Part shown: positions 17,192 through 26,433 of the stretch, one piece after another
Numbering within the stretch: position 1 is the stretch's first letter
Layout of the letters: the number at the start of each line of letters is the position of its first letter
Assembly (NCBI RefSeq): GCF_030551875.1
Contig: NZ_JAUOZU010000005.1
Coordinates: 289,261 to 353,260 of the forward strand
Reading direction: 5' to 3'
Source: Fluviirhizobium alvei
GTDB lineage: Bacteria; Pseudomonadota; Alphaproteobacteria; Rhizobiales; Rhizobiaceae
DNA length: 64,000 nucleotides
Translations under genes and position numbers: made by a program
Notes under the pieces: generated by a model
What the model was told of the DNA's origin: nothing
Database searches by the model: none
Seen by the model: only the letters and a program-made list of their open reading frames with translations

Positions 17192-18841
17192 TCAGCGCGT
17201 CAGGCGCTTGTAGGTGACCCGCTTCGGATTGACCGAATCCGGACCGAGGCGGCGGATCTTGTCCTTTTCATAGTCCTCGAAATTGCCTTCGAACCATTCG
17301 ACATGGCTATCCCCTTCGAAGGCGAGGATATGCGTGGCCAGACGATCGAGGAACATGCGATCGTGGCTAATGATGACCGCGCAGCCGGCGAAATTTTCCA
17401 GCGCATCTTCGAGCGCACCCAGCGTTTCGGTATCGAGGTCGTTGGTTGGTTCGTCGAGCAGCAGGACATTGTAGCCACCCTTCAGCATCTTGGCGAGGTG
17501 AACGCGATTGCGCTGGCCGCCCGACAGGTTGCCGACCTTCTGCTGCTGATCGCCCCCCTTGAAGTTGAAGGCGCCGCAATAGGCACGGCTGTTCATTTCG
17601 AACTTGCCGAGCTTCAGCACGTCATTGCCGCCGGAAATCTCTTCCCAAACGGTCTTGCTGCCGTCGAGTGCATCGCGGCTCTGGTCGACATAGCCCATTT
17701 CCACCGTCTCACCGATGGTGATCGAGCCGGAATCAGGCTTTTCCTGGCCGGTGATCATGCGGAAGAGCGTCGTCTTACCGGCACCGTTCGGACCGATGAC
17801 ACCAACGATGCCACCCGGCGGCAGCTTGAAGGTGAGGTTCTCGATCAGCACCCGGTCGCCATAGGCCTTGGTGAGCCCCTCGGCTTCGATGACGGTGTTG
17901 CCCAACCGTTCGCCGACCGGAATGATGATCTGCGCATCGCCCGGACGACGTTCCGAAGCCGCTGCGACCAGTTCGTCATAGGCCTTGATACGCGCCTTGG
18001 ACTTGGCCTGACGGGCCTTCGGGCTCGAGGCAATCCATTCCTGTTCGCGCGACAGCGCCTTCTGACGGGTCGCTTCCTCGCGGGATTCCTGCTGCATCCG
18101 CTTGGCCTTGGCCTGCAGGTAGGCGGAATAGTTGCCTTCATACGGGATGCCGCGGCCACGGTCGAGTTCGAGGATCCAGCCTGTGACATTGTCGAGGAAG
18201 TACCGGTCGTGGGTGACCATCAGGATGGCGCCCGGATATTCGCGCAGGTGCTTTTCGAGCCAGGCGATGGTTTCGGCATCGAGGTGGTTGGTCGGTTCGT
18301 CGAGCAGCAGCAGATCCGGCTGTCTGAGCAGCAGCTGGCAGAGCGCGACGCGGCGCTTTTCACCGCCCGAAAGCGATGTCACGTCGGAATCGCCAGGCGG
18401 GCAACGCAACGCGTCCATTGCCATTTCGACCTGGCTTTCGAGGTCCCAGAGATTCTGGCTGTCGATGACGTCCTGCAGCTTGGCGCCTTCATCCGCCGTC
18501 TCGTCGGAATAGTTCATCATCAGTTCGTTGTAGCGGTCGAGAATGGCCTTCTTGTCGGCCACCCCTTCCATGACATTCTCGAACACGGTCTTGGTCGGAT
18601 CGAGCTGCGGCTCCTGCGGCAGATAGCCGAGCGTGGCACCCTCGGCGAGCCAGGATTCCCCGGTCCATTCCTTGTCCAGACCGGCCATGATCTTGAGAAC
18701 GGTCGACTTACCGGCGCCGTTCGGGCCGAGAATACCGATCTTGGCGTCCGGATAGAACGACAGATGGATATTGTCCAAGACCTTCTTGGCGCCGAAAGCC
18801 TTGGTCAGCCCGGCCATGTGATAGATGAATTGACGTGCCAT
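17192..18841 (-). CDS. ettA: energy-dependent translational throttle protein, ABC-F ATPase
   Basis: This 549-residue soluble protein has two ABC ATPase domains. It shows Walker A GPNGAGKST and GPNGAGKTT, signatures LSGGEKRRVALC and LSGGQRNRVHLAK, and the ABC-F motifs LDEPTNHLD and LDEPTNDLD. EttA binds the ribosomal E site and gates the first peptide bond according to ATP/ADP ratio. The insertion between domains (SREEATRQKALSREQEWI, about 240-300) is the arm/linker. The ATG at 18841 has GAGGA upstream and gives the usual MARQFIYHMAGLTKAFG N-terminus; the 30 codons before it are shadow. Confidence 0.95.
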   Translation of the reverse strand: MARQFIYHMAGLTKAFGAKKVLDNIHLSFYPDAKIGILGPNGAGKSTVLKIMAGLDKEWTGESWLAEGATLGYLPQEPQLDPTKTVFENVMEGVADKKAILDRYNELMMNYSDETADEGAKLQDVIDSQNLWDLESQVEMAMDALRCPPGDSDVTSLSGGEKRRVALCQLLLRQPDLLLLDEPTNHLDAETIAWLEKHLREYPGAILMVTHDRYFLDNVTGWILELDRGRGIPYEGNYSAYLQAKAKRMQQESREEATRQKALSREQEWIASSPKARQAKSKARIKAYDELVAAASERRPGDAQIIIPVGERLGNTVIEAEGLTKAYGDRVLIENLTFKLPPGGIVGVIGPNGAGKTTLFRMITGQEKPDSGSITIGETVEMGYVDQSRDALDGSKTVWEEISGGNDVLKLGKFEMNSRAYCGAFNFKGGDQQQKVGNLSGGQRNRVHLAKMLKGGYNVLLLDEPTNDLDTETLGALEDALENFAGCAVIISHDRMFLDRLATHILAFEGDSHVEWFEGNFEDYEKDKIRRLGPDSVNPKRVTYKRLTR

Positions 18842-18954
18842 GCCCTGTCCTCGAATTGATCGGGTGAAATGTGCCCGTTCTTTAGGACAATTGTCGGAGC
18901 CCGGCAATTGCCAAAGGGGTGGTTCTCCCAAACACTTCGCCCGGTTCTTAGAGG

Positions 18955-19746
18955 TCAGTCACTCTCCGCCGGAGCGTAACCGCTGACGATGCCCTCGCGG
19001 CAACCGAATTTCGTCTTGCCGGCAGCGGCAATCAGAACCGGAAGCGCATCCTCGTCATCGCTTCCGAGACCGATCGTCAGCCCGGTCACCACCTGGCGCG
19101 TGCCGACCTTGCGGCAACGCATGCGGACCTTGTCGCCGGCTCCTGCCCCGAACGCACTGTCGAATGCCTGTTTGACAGCCGCTTCATCCACCGTCTGGCC
19201 GATGCTTTTCTCGAACAGGGCGCGGACCGCCGACTGGTTGAGGGCAGCAAGCAGCGCCAGCGAATGGCGGTAATAGTCGCTCGCCAGACGGCCCGAACAG
19301 GTTCCATGCATCAGCCATTCATGGCGCTCGAGCCCGGAAGCCATGCCGGGCATCGCCTGCACCAGCTCTGCCTTCACCCCTGCCTCGAGGGCAAGTTCCG
19401 GCAGTTCAAGCCATTTACGCTTCTTGTCAGTCGCCTTCATTGCTGCGTCGACACCACAATAACGCTTCTTCGGCGTCCAGAGACCATGCAGCGAAAATTG
19501 TCGTCCGGACAGGGCTTGCGCGTCAACGTTAGCGCATTCGGTGGATTTCGGCCGCGCGGCGCAATAGCCAGGCTGCCAGGACACGCCGAGGATAAGCCGT
19601 GTCTTTGGCGCTCTTTCTGCGTCACTCGCCGCATCGCGGCTCATCTCCGGCTGGGCGGCACCAGCGAGAACGGGAATCGAAAGCAAGGAAAAGGCAATCA
19701 GAAATGCGAGAAGCATGGGATGCGTGGAATTCCGTGTCTGGCGCAT
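18955..19746 (-). CDS. secreted ribonuclease T2 family protein
   Basis: This 263-residue protein has a signal peptide (residues 1-32, hydrophobic core MLLAFLIAFSLLSIPVLAGA) and a T2 RNase fold. The two active-site boxes are FSLHGLWT (CAS I) and ERHEWLMHGTCSG (CAS II) and carry the expected histidines and glutamate. Cysteines at GYC, TEC, YCG, GTC, MRC and FGC fit the disulfide pattern. It would degrade RNA in the periplasm or outside, possibly for phosphate or nucleotide supply. The ATG at 19746 has GGGGGA upstream; the longer ORF lacks this. Confidence 0.88.
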   Translation of the reverse strand: MRQTRNSTHPMLLAFLIAFSLLSIPVLAGAAQPEMSRDAASDAERAPKTRLILGVSWQPGYCAARPKSTECANVDAQALSGRQFSLHGLWTPKKRYCGVDAAMKATDKKRKWLELPELALEAGVKAELVQAMPGMASGLERHEWLMHGTCSGRLASDYYRHSLALLAALNQSAVRALFEKSIGQTVDEAAVKQAFDSAFGAGAGDKVRMRCRKVGTRQVVTGLTIGLGSDDEDALPVLIAAAGKTKFGCREGIVSGYAPAESD

Positions 19747-19969
19747 GACATTCCCCCAATAAGAACATAACGGGAATAAAATGCACACAAAGATAGAATA
19801 TTGCAACCGGATTCTGATGGAAGTCACATTATACAACCATATTTGCCGCATTGCATCGCTTCCCAAGCATCAGGGCTTCTGCTAGCGCTAGTGGAACGAA
19901 CGCGGGGGCGCTGCGAGTGGCAGCAAAAACTAAAATCAGACCAAAAGGCCGGACAATCGGGAGGACAGA

Positions 19970-20908
19970 ATGGGATTTGAAACGTTCGAGCGGATCGACA
20001 GTCCGACAGGCGCCACGCTGGCACTGCGTTCGGAATTGGCGACGAGCGAAGCACGCGCCATTGTAGTGATCTGCCATGGGCTTGCCGAACATTCCGCCCG
20101 TTATGCGACCTTTGCCCGGCTTCTCTCATCGCGTTTCTATCACGCCTATGCGCCGGACCATCGCGGACATGGCGAAACGACGGCGCCGGGTGCCGAACTC
20201 GGACGTTTTGCGGAACGGAACGGCGCCGAACGCGTGGTGGAGGACATATCCTTCGTTCGCGACCTGGCGGCGTCACGGCATCCCGGCCTACCGATCATCC
20301 TGTTCGGCCATTCGATGGGCGGCATGATCGCGACCGCGGCGGCCGAAGCCTCGCCGGACCGTTATGATGCGCTGGCGGTCTGGAACTCCAGCCTCAATCC
20401 TGGGGCGGCCGGTCAGGTCGGCATGCTGCTCCTCAAGGCCGAACGTTTCTTCAAGGGCTCCGATGTGCCGAGCCGGCTCGGGCCGAGCCTCACATTCGAT
20501 GCCTGGGCGAAAACGGTGCGCGGAGCAAAAACACCGTTCGATTGGCTCAGCCATGATGCCGCACAGGTCGCACGCTACGTCGCCGATCCGCTTTGCGGCT
20601 TTGACGCCTCGGTATCCATGTGGATCGATGTCATCAGCCTTGCTGACCGCGCAGGCACGAAAACACAGCTGGCGCGTCTTGGGCCCAATCTGCCGGTCAA
20701 TCTCGTCGGCGGCGGTGAAGACCCGGCCACCAATGGCGGTCGCGCCATGACCTGGCTTGCCGAACGCATGCGCTCGCTCGGCATGATGAATGTCCAACTC
20801 ACCCTTTACCCCGGCATGCGCCATGAGACGCTGAATGAAGTGGGCGCAGAGGAAGCCATGAAAGCCTTTGTCGCCTGGGCCGACGGTGTGACATCGCGTC
20901 TCGCCTGA
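19970..20908 (+). CDS. alpha/beta hydrolase, monoacylglycerol lipase / lysophospholipase type
   Basis: This 312-residue Hydrolase_4 protein shows VVICHGLAEHSARY (oxyanion region), the nucleophile elbow GHSMGG with Ser near 109, and DHRGHGET. Triad acid and base candidates lie in GGGEDPAT and MRHETLNE. Length and motifs match bacterial monoacylglycerol lipases (serine aminopeptidase S33 fold), which release fatty acids from monoglycerides or lysolipids. No signal peptide is present. It reads toward the ThDP enzyme gene about 200 bases later, but no operon is certain. Confidence 0.82.
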   Translation: MGFETFERIDSPTGATLALRSELATSEARAIVVICHGLAEHSARYATFARLLSSRFYHAYAPDHRGHGETTAPGAELGRFAERNGAERVVEDISFVRDLAASRHPGLPIILFGHSMGGMIATAAAEASPDRYDALAVWNSSLNPGAAGQVGMLLLKAERFFKGSDVPSRLGPSLTFDAWAKTVRGAKTPFDWLSHDAAQVARYVADPLCGFDASVSMWIDVISLADRAGTKTQLARLGPNLPVNLVGGGEDPATNGGRAMTWLAERMRSLGMMNVQLTLYPGMRHETLNEVGAEEAMKAFVAWADGVTSRLA

Positions 20909-21112
20909 TTGTGGGGCTTTTCGACCATTTCCAGCGCGCGGAGCCTTGCGAAGCTGAGCCCGGCGCCCTATCACCGAAACACCGCATCCATTGCGGAATT
21001 CCCGCGCGCAACCCGCGCAAGAAAGGGCCAGTAGGCAAGATCCGCACCGGAACGAAGCTTGCAAGGTCGAGAGCGCCGGGAATGGGATGGAACAAACCAG
21101 TGAGTGATCGAC

Positions 21113-22774
21113 ATGCAGAACAAAACCGGTGGCCAACTGATCGTCGAGGCGCTGGAGGCCAATGGCGTCAAGCGTATTGCCTGCGTTCCCGGCGAGAGCT
21201 ATCTCGCTGTGCTCGATGCGCTGCATGACAGCAAGATCGATGTCATGGTCTGCCGCCAGGAAGGCGGGGCGGCCATGATGGCGGATTGCTGGGGCCGGTT
21301 GACCGGCGAACCCGGCATCTGTTTCGTCACCCGCGGACCGGGCGCCACCAATGCCACCGCCGGGCTGCATGTCGCCCGCCAGGATTCGGTACCGATGATC
21401 CTCTTCATCGGCCAGGTTCAGCGCGATGCGCGCGAACGCGAAGCCTTCCAGGAAGTCGAATATCGACGCGCCTTCACCGAATTCGCCAAATGGGTTGCCG
21501 AAATCGATGATGCGCGCCGCATTCCCGAAATGGTCACCCGTGCCTTTGCCGTGGCAACGTCGGGCCGGCCCGGACCAGTTGTTCTGGCACTGCCGGAAGA
21601 TATGCTGACGGATCTCGTCGAGGCCCCGGTCGCCAAGCCCTATATGCCGGTGCCAAGCCATCCGGCCGCAAGCCAGATCGCCGAACTCGGCGCTCTGCTT
21701 GAAAAGGCCGAACGGCCGATCGCCATCATTGGCGGCACGCGCTGGAATAGTGAAGCCGTGGACGAATTCACTGCTTTTGCCGAGCGCTGGCATCTGCCGG
21801 TCGGCTGCTCCTTCCGCCGCCAGATGCTGTTCGACCATCTTAATCCTATGTATGCGGGCGATGTCGGCATCGGCATCAATCCGAAACTCGCCGATGAAAT
21901 CCGAAATGCCGATCTTGTCCTCATGGTCGGCGGCCGTTTCTCCGAAATGCCGTCCTCGAGCTATACGCTGATCGACATTCCCTATCCGCGCCAGACGCTG
22001 GTGCATGTCCATTCCGATGCCGGCGAACTCGGACGCGTTTACCGCCCTGATCTTCCGATCAATGCCGACCCGGTCAGCTTTGCGAAGGCGCTGGCCTCTC
22101 TGGCGCCGCAGAGTAAGCCGCGCTGGGCCGAACGGACCGCGTCCATGCATGCCGCCTATATCGGCTGGTCAACGCCGCCGATGACCGGTCCCGGCACGGT
22201 CGCCATGGGCCCGATCATGCAGTGGCTGGAAGAACATCTGCCGCAGGATGCGATTCTTACCAACGGTGCCGGAAACTACGCGACCTGGCTGCATCGCTTT
22301 CATCGCTTCCGCCGTTTTGCCACTCAGGCGGCGCCTGCCTCCGGCTCGATGGGTTACGGATTGCCGGCGGCGGTGGCCGCCAAGGCGCTTCATCCCGAGC
22401 GTGAAGTGGTCTGCTTCGCCGGTGATGGCTGTTTCATGATGCATGGGCAGGAATTCGCCACAGCCATCCGCTACGAATTGCCGATCATCACCGTGCTGGT
22501 CAATAACGGCATCTATGGCACCATCCGCATGCACCAGGAACGCGAATATCCCGGTCGCGTCAGCGGAACGGGCCTTACCAACCCGGATTTTGCGGCCTTC
22601 GCCAAGGCCTATGGCGGCCATGGCGAGAAGGTTACCCGCACCGAGGATTTTGCCGCCGCCTATCTCCGCGCCCGAGAAAGCGGCAAACCGTCGATCATCG
22701 AGGTCATGCTCGATCCGGAAGCGATCACGCCTGCTCGGTCGCTGAGCGATATCCGAGCCGCCGCCCAGAAATGA
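21113..22774 (+). CDS. thiamine-diphosphate-dependent enzyme, acetolactate synthase-like
   Basis: This protein of about 553 residues has the three-domain fold of the acetohydroxyacid synthase / benzoylformate decarboxylase family. The N-terminal domain has the ThDP-activating glutamate in VCRQEGGAA. The C-terminal cofactor motif begins GDGCFMMHGQEF and ends VLVNNGIYGT. It lacks a partner small subunit (ilvN) next door, so it is probably not the biosynthetic enzyme; the substrate is unknown. The start is uncertain: ATG 21113 and GTG 21104 are both possible and neither has a strong ribosome site. Confidence 0.82.
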   Translation: MQNKTGGQLIVEALEANGVKRIACVPGESYLAVLDALHDSKIDVMVCRQEGGAAMMADCWGRLTGEPGICFVTRGPGATNATAGLHVARQDSVPMILFIGQVQRDAREREAFQEVEYRRAFTEFAKWVAEIDDARRIPEMVTRAFAVATSGRPGPVVLALPEDMLTDLVEAPVAKPYMPVPSHPAASQIAELGALLEKAERPIAIIGGTRWNSEAVDEFTAFAERWHLPVGCSFRRQMLFDHLNPMYAGDVGIGINPKLADEIRNADLVLMVGGRFSEMPSSSYTLIDIPYPRQTLVHVHSDAGELGRVYRPDLPINADPVSFAKALASLAPQSKPRWAERTASMHAAYIGWSTPPMTGPGTVAMGPIMQWLEEHLPQDAILTNGAGNYATWLHRFHRFRRFATQAAPASGSMGYGLPAAVAAKALHPEREVVCFAGDGCFMMHGQEFATAIRYELPIITVLVNNGIYGTIRMHQEREYPGRVSGTGLTNPDFAAFAKAYGGHGEKVTRTEDFAAAYLRARESGKPSIIEVMLDPEAITPARSLSDIRAAAQK

Positions 22775-22780
22775 ACGACA

Positions 22781-22816
22781 AAGGCCGGGCCGACTTCAGT
22801 CGCCCGGCCTTCTTTT
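22781..22816 (+). terminator. Rho-independent terminator after the ThDP enzyme gene
   Basis: AAGGCCGGGC and GCCCGGCCTT form a ten-base stem followed by CTTTT, right after the stop codon. It also serves the convergent RTX gene region. Confidence 0.85.
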
Positions 22817-22826
22817 GCCATGCTCT

Positions 22827-23714
22827 TCAGAGCAGGAAGTCGCTTTCCTGCAGGCTCGTCATCGTGGCATCGTCGAGTTTGACAATGATGTCGAGATCAG
22901 CGTTACCGCCATCGACATTCATGAAAACCCGCTGCTGACCGTTGGACGCCGCGCCCAGCCAGAGGGTGCCCGCAATAGTGCTGGGACCATCGACGAAATC
23001 GAATGTCTGATTACCCGAACGCAGGCTGTTGGCATCGACCGATTGCAGATCGATCCGGTCGAGCTCGGTGCGGGAAAAATCGCCGATCATGTCGGAATGG
23101 CCGAAGACGAAATCGTTGATATGGTCGAAGACGAAGGTATCGGCTCCAGCCTCGCCATACATGATATCAGCATTGCCGCCACCGCTGATACGGTCGTTGC
23201 CATAGCCACCATAAAGATAGTCGCGCCCCTGCTGGCTGGTACTGCTGCCATCGTGATCGCCGTAGAGTTCATCATTACCAGTGCCGCCGTAGATCATGTC
23301 GGTACCTGCTCCGCCGAAAAGCTTGTCGTTGTTGCCGCCACCGCGGATCGTATCGACGCCGATGCCGCCCTGGATATCGTCATCGCCGGACCCGCCGGAA
23401 ATCGTGTCGTTACCTTCGTCACCATACAGACGATCGCGACCGGAGCCGCCCGACATCGTGTCATTGCCGCGGCCTGAAAAGACGAAATCGTCGCCGGAAC
23501 CGGTATGGATCGTATCATTGCCGAGGCCAATCAGCTGGATCGTATCGGCGCCCGACTGGCCGTTGAGCCGAAAACTCTGGTTGGCCGACGATGAGAAGGC
23601 ATCGTTGCCCCCCATATTCTGGAAACCGGCCCGGTTCATGTCCTGCAGCCGTTCGGCAGAACGTTCGATGAAATCTTCCATGAAGGCGGATGTTGCATTG
23701 ATTGTCGTGACCAT
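22827..23714 (-). CDS. small RTX-repeat calcium-binding protein
   Basis: This 295-residue protein contains about nine glycine-aspartate nonapeptide repeats (GGSGRDRLYGDEGND, GGIGVDTIRG, GGAGTDMIYG and others, about residues 60-190) that fold into a calcium-binding beta roll. A C-terminal region follows with ADTFVFDH and DLDIIVKLDDATMTSLQESDFLL, which resembles the end of M10-type/RTX secreted proteins read by type I exporters. There is no N-terminal signal peptide and no catalytic domain. No type I exporter is next to it. The ATG at 23714 has GAGGAA upstream. Confidence 0.8.
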   Translation of the reverse strand: MVTTINATSAFMEDFIERSAERLQDMNRAGFQNMGGNDAFSSSANQSFRLNGQSGADTIQLIGLGNDTIHTGSGDDFVFSGRGNDTMSGGSGRDRLYGDEGNDTISGGSGDDDIQGGIGVDTIRGGGNNDKLFGGAGTDMIYGGTGNDELYGDHDGSSTSQQGRDYLYGGYGNDRISGGGNADIMYGEAGADTFVFDHINDFVFGHSDMIGDFSRTELDRIDLQSVDANSLRSGNQTFDFVDGPSTIAGTLWLGAASNGQQRVFMNVDGGNADLDIIVKLDDATMTSLQESDFLL

Positions 23715-23873
23715 TGTCTGTTCCTCGGTTGGCTGTGGTTTCAAGGACCTCGTGTCCGTTGAAGCCAATCAACCAAATTCGGGACCGGGGCACAGTTCCC
23801 GGGGAAACACCTCCGCAATTTTGGGCGAATAAATCCCGTAGCTCATCCGTATGCGGCGGCTGCTGAACGCGAC

Positions 23874-23905
23874 AAAAAACCCGCCTGAGTTCAGCGCAGG
23901 CGGGC
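23874..23905 (-). terminator. Rho-independent terminator after the chemoreceptor gene
   Basis: On the minus strand GCCCGCCTG and CAGGCGGG form a strong stem followed by TTTTTTG. It lies 25 bases after the stop codon at 23930. Confidence 0.88.
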
Positions 23906-23929
23906 TATGATTCTGATTTATCTGGAAAA

Positions 23930-25819
23930 TCAGGCGGCGCGACGACCGGATTGACCCTGCTTTTCCTCGACCTGGAAGCGCGAAATCAGTTCGACCAGGC
24001 GGGTCGCTTCTTCCGAAAGCTTCATCGTGGCTGCAGATGTTTCCTCCACCATGGCCGCATTCTGCTGGGTGGCATTGTCGATCTGGTTGATCGCCTGATT
24101 GATTTCGCCGAGGCTGGTGGCCTGGTCGCGGGCGGAATCGGCGATTGCGTGAATATGACCATTGATGCCGAGAACGCGACCTTCGATTTCCGACAGCGCC
24201 TCACCGGTTTCGCGAACCAGCTTCACCCCGGTCTGCACTTCATTGCCCGACTTGGTGATCAGCGCCTTGATGTCCTTGGCGGCATTGGCCGAACGCTGGG
24301 CCAGTTCACGCACTTCCTGGGCTACCACGGCAAAACCCTTGCCGGCCTCCCCGGCGCGGGCCGCTTCGACACCGGCATTCAATGCCAGCAGGTTGGTCTG
24401 GAAGGCGATCTCGTCGATCACATTGATGATCTGGCTGATTTCGCGCGAGGCCTGCTCGATGCGCTCCATGGCATGGATCGCATCGCCGACGACCTGGCCG
24501 GCATTGCGGGCATTGTCGGTGGCTTCGTTGACCATGCGCGCCGCTTCCTGGGCCTTGGTCGTTGCTTCGCGAACCACATTCGTGATTTCCTGCAGCGCTG
24601 CGGATGTCTCCTCGAGCGCTGCCGCCTGCTGTTCGGTCCGGCGCGACAGGTCCGTCGTCGAACTGCCAAGCTCACCGATATTGCCGTTGATCGAGTCCGA
24701 CGACCCGAGAATGTCAAACACAGTGCCTTTCAAGCTCGAAAGGGTGGAGTTGACGTTGGTCTGGAGTTCCGCGAAGGCGCCTTCGTAACGGCCGCTCATC
24801 GAGTGGGTCAATTCACCTTCGGCCAGATGGCGCATTGCAGTCCGCATGGCGCTGATGCCGTTATCGACATTGGTCAGCAACTGGTCGACATCGTTGGCGA
24901 ACCGATTGAGGTCGCCATCCCCGAAATCGCGATTGATACGGCGGGTGAAGTCACCGCTCGCCGCCGAGCCAACCACCACGGAGAGCGAACGCTGCAGCTC
25001 ATCGGCCCGGGCACGCTGGGCTTTTTCCTGCTGGTTCATGCGCTCGACGGCCTTGCCGTTTTCCTTGAAGACGCCGACCGCAGCAGCCATTTCCGCAATT
25101 TCATCCTTGCCATCGATATAGGGCACCTGGACATCGAAATTGCCATCGGCGACCTCGCGGATCGTATCGGTAATGTGGGCGATCGGACGGCTGAGATGCA
25201 CACGGGCGATGAAGACGCCAAGAGCAGCGCCGACAGCCGTTACCAGACCAGCCATCGCAATCATGAAGGTGAAGATGAAGCTCTTGAACGCGGCAACTTC
25301 GGCGCGGACATTCTGAAGCGCCTCAAGGTCGGTCTTCACGACAGCATCGATTTCCTTCTGGAATGCCTTGCGGTTGGCGCGGTTGGCCTCATTGTTGCCC
25401 TGCTCGTTTGCGGCTTTCGGATCAACCTCGGCGCCAAGCCTTGCGGTCTCCGAGCGGAAAGTCTTGAACTCCTGCGACCGGGCAAACAGCGCATCGAAGG
25501 CGCTCTTTTGCGTTTCGGGAACCAGTGGCTTCCATGTTGCGAGCACCTTGTCCATCTCGCCGAGATTTTCGAGGATCCCGTCAGTGAACTTCTTAGCCTT
25601 CTCGGTCGAAGCCGAAGCATAGACACCGCGCGCTTCCATAACCACGGCCGTCACATATCGGTTCAGTCGTTCGCCAAGATAGGCACGATCGGCCGCCAGC
25701 TCATAGGCATCGAGTTTCTTGCTGTATTCGTTGACGGCATAAAGGCCCGTCACGCCGATCAGCAATGCCGACCCGCACAGCACGGCCACCAGGCTGTAAA
25801 TCTTACCACTTATCCGCAC
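23930..25819 (-). CDS. methyl-accepting chemotaxis protein
   Basis: This 629-residue chemoreceptor has membrane segments at about 7-29 and 181-205 flanking a helical periplasmic ligand domain of about 150 residues (four-helix-bundle type). A HAMP domain follows, then a second HAMP-like stretch near 270-345. The signalling domain contains the highly conserved hairpin tip IDEIAFQTNLLALNAGVEAA. No C-terminal CheR-tethering pentapeptide is present. The GTG at 25819 (RISGKIYSLV) is chosen because it places the first membrane segment at the N-terminus. The gene is monocistronic. Confidence 0.92.
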   Translation of the reverse strand: MRISGKIYSLVAVLCGSALLIGVTGLYAVNEYSKKLDAYELAADRAYLGERLNRYVTAVVMEARGVYASASTEKAKKFTDGILENLGEMDKVLATWKPLVPETQKSAFDALFARSQEFKTFRSETARLGAEVDPKAANEQGNNEANRANRKAFQKEIDAVVKTDLEALQNVRAEVAAFKSFIFTFMIAMAGLVTAVGAALGVFIARVHLSRPIAHITDTIREVADGNFDVQVPYIDGKDEIAEMAAAVGVFKENGKAVERMNQQEKAQRARADELQRSLSVVVGSAASGDFTRRINRDFGDGDLNRFANDVDQLLTNVDNGISAMRTAMRHLAEGELTHSMSGRYEGAFAELQTNVNSTLSSLKGTVFDILGSSDSINGNIGELGSSTTDLSRRTEQQAAALEETSAALQEITNVVREATTKAQEAARMVNEATDNARNAGQVVGDAIHAMERIEQASREISQIINVIDEIAFQTNLLALNAGVEAARAGEAGKGFAVVAQEVRELAQRSANAAKDIKALITKSGNEVQTGVKLVRETGEALSEIEGRVLGINGHIHAIADSARDQATSLGEINQAINQIDNATQQNAAMVEETSAATMKLSEEATRLVELISRFQVEEKQGQSGRRAA

Positions 25820-26047
25820 GTTCGTACCCCACTCGACAACCCGGCAAATGTGCCAGCAATTGCTAATAAAGTAGGCGGGATAGGTTAATTGATGATTACG
25901 CAATCCATGCTCATGCGCAACGCAAGCGCAATCAATCCATGGTTGCCGTATATTTTACGGATCGAACGGCATGAAGCCCCATAGAGCGTAGATCGGCCTG
26001 AGCCACTTTCATGGCCATTCCAGAATGCAGTTCATGCGATAAAGGAA

Positions 26048-26380
26048 TTATCGCTTGTTCAGCGTCTGCTGGTAGATGATGGTCGAGCGGTTGCCGGAAC
26101 GGCAATAGCTGAGCATCGGCTTGGGAAGTTCCTCTAGAACATCCACCATCGCCAACACGGCTTCAGCCGGCGGCGGACCACTGATCGGCACATGAGCGGT
26201 TTCCAACCCGAGTTCTGCGGCACGCGCAGCAATCGCTGCAAAGGAAGGCTGACCGGGATCCTCGTCGTCCGGGCGGTTGCACACTACGGATTTGAACCCG
26301 AGCGCCTTGATCTCTTCGAGATCTTCAAGCGCGATCTGAGCCGTAACCGAATATTCGTCGTTGATCTGGCGGATTTCCAT
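26048..26380 (-). CDS. TIGR01244/DUF442 phosphatase-like sulfur transferase
   Basis: This 110-residue protein has a dual-specificity-phosphatase-like fold with the Cx5R loop CRSGNRS near its C-terminus and HVPISG before it. The family is annotated as TIGR01244 sulfur transferase and resembles the phosphatase-like domain of the beta-lactamase-like hydrolases linked to sulfide metabolism in plant-associated bacteria. Here it stands alone, without the hydrolase domain or BigR. The ATG at 26380 has GGAG nine bases upstream, better than the GTG three codons earlier. Confidence 0.82.
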   Translation of the reverse strand: MEIRQINDEYSVTAQIALEDLEEIKALGFKSVVCNRPDDEDPGQPSFAAIAARAAELGLETAHVPISGPPPAEAVLAMVDVLEELPKPMLSYCRSGNRSTIIYQQTLNKR

Positions 26381-26433
26381 GGCAGCCACTCCGGAGTTTT
26401 TTCCTCTCTATTCAGCAAGTGCCGGAAGGTCAA

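Noticed and set aside
20288..22150. 620-codon minus-strand ORF opposite the hydrolase and ThDP enzyme genes
   Set aside because: It is antisense to two genes with clear motifs, has no known domain and shows the Arg/Gly/His-rich composition of high-GC shadow frames.
23951..25888. 645-codon plus-strand ORF opposite the chemoreceptor gene
   Set aside because: Antisense shadow of a coiled-coil gene with strong codon bias.
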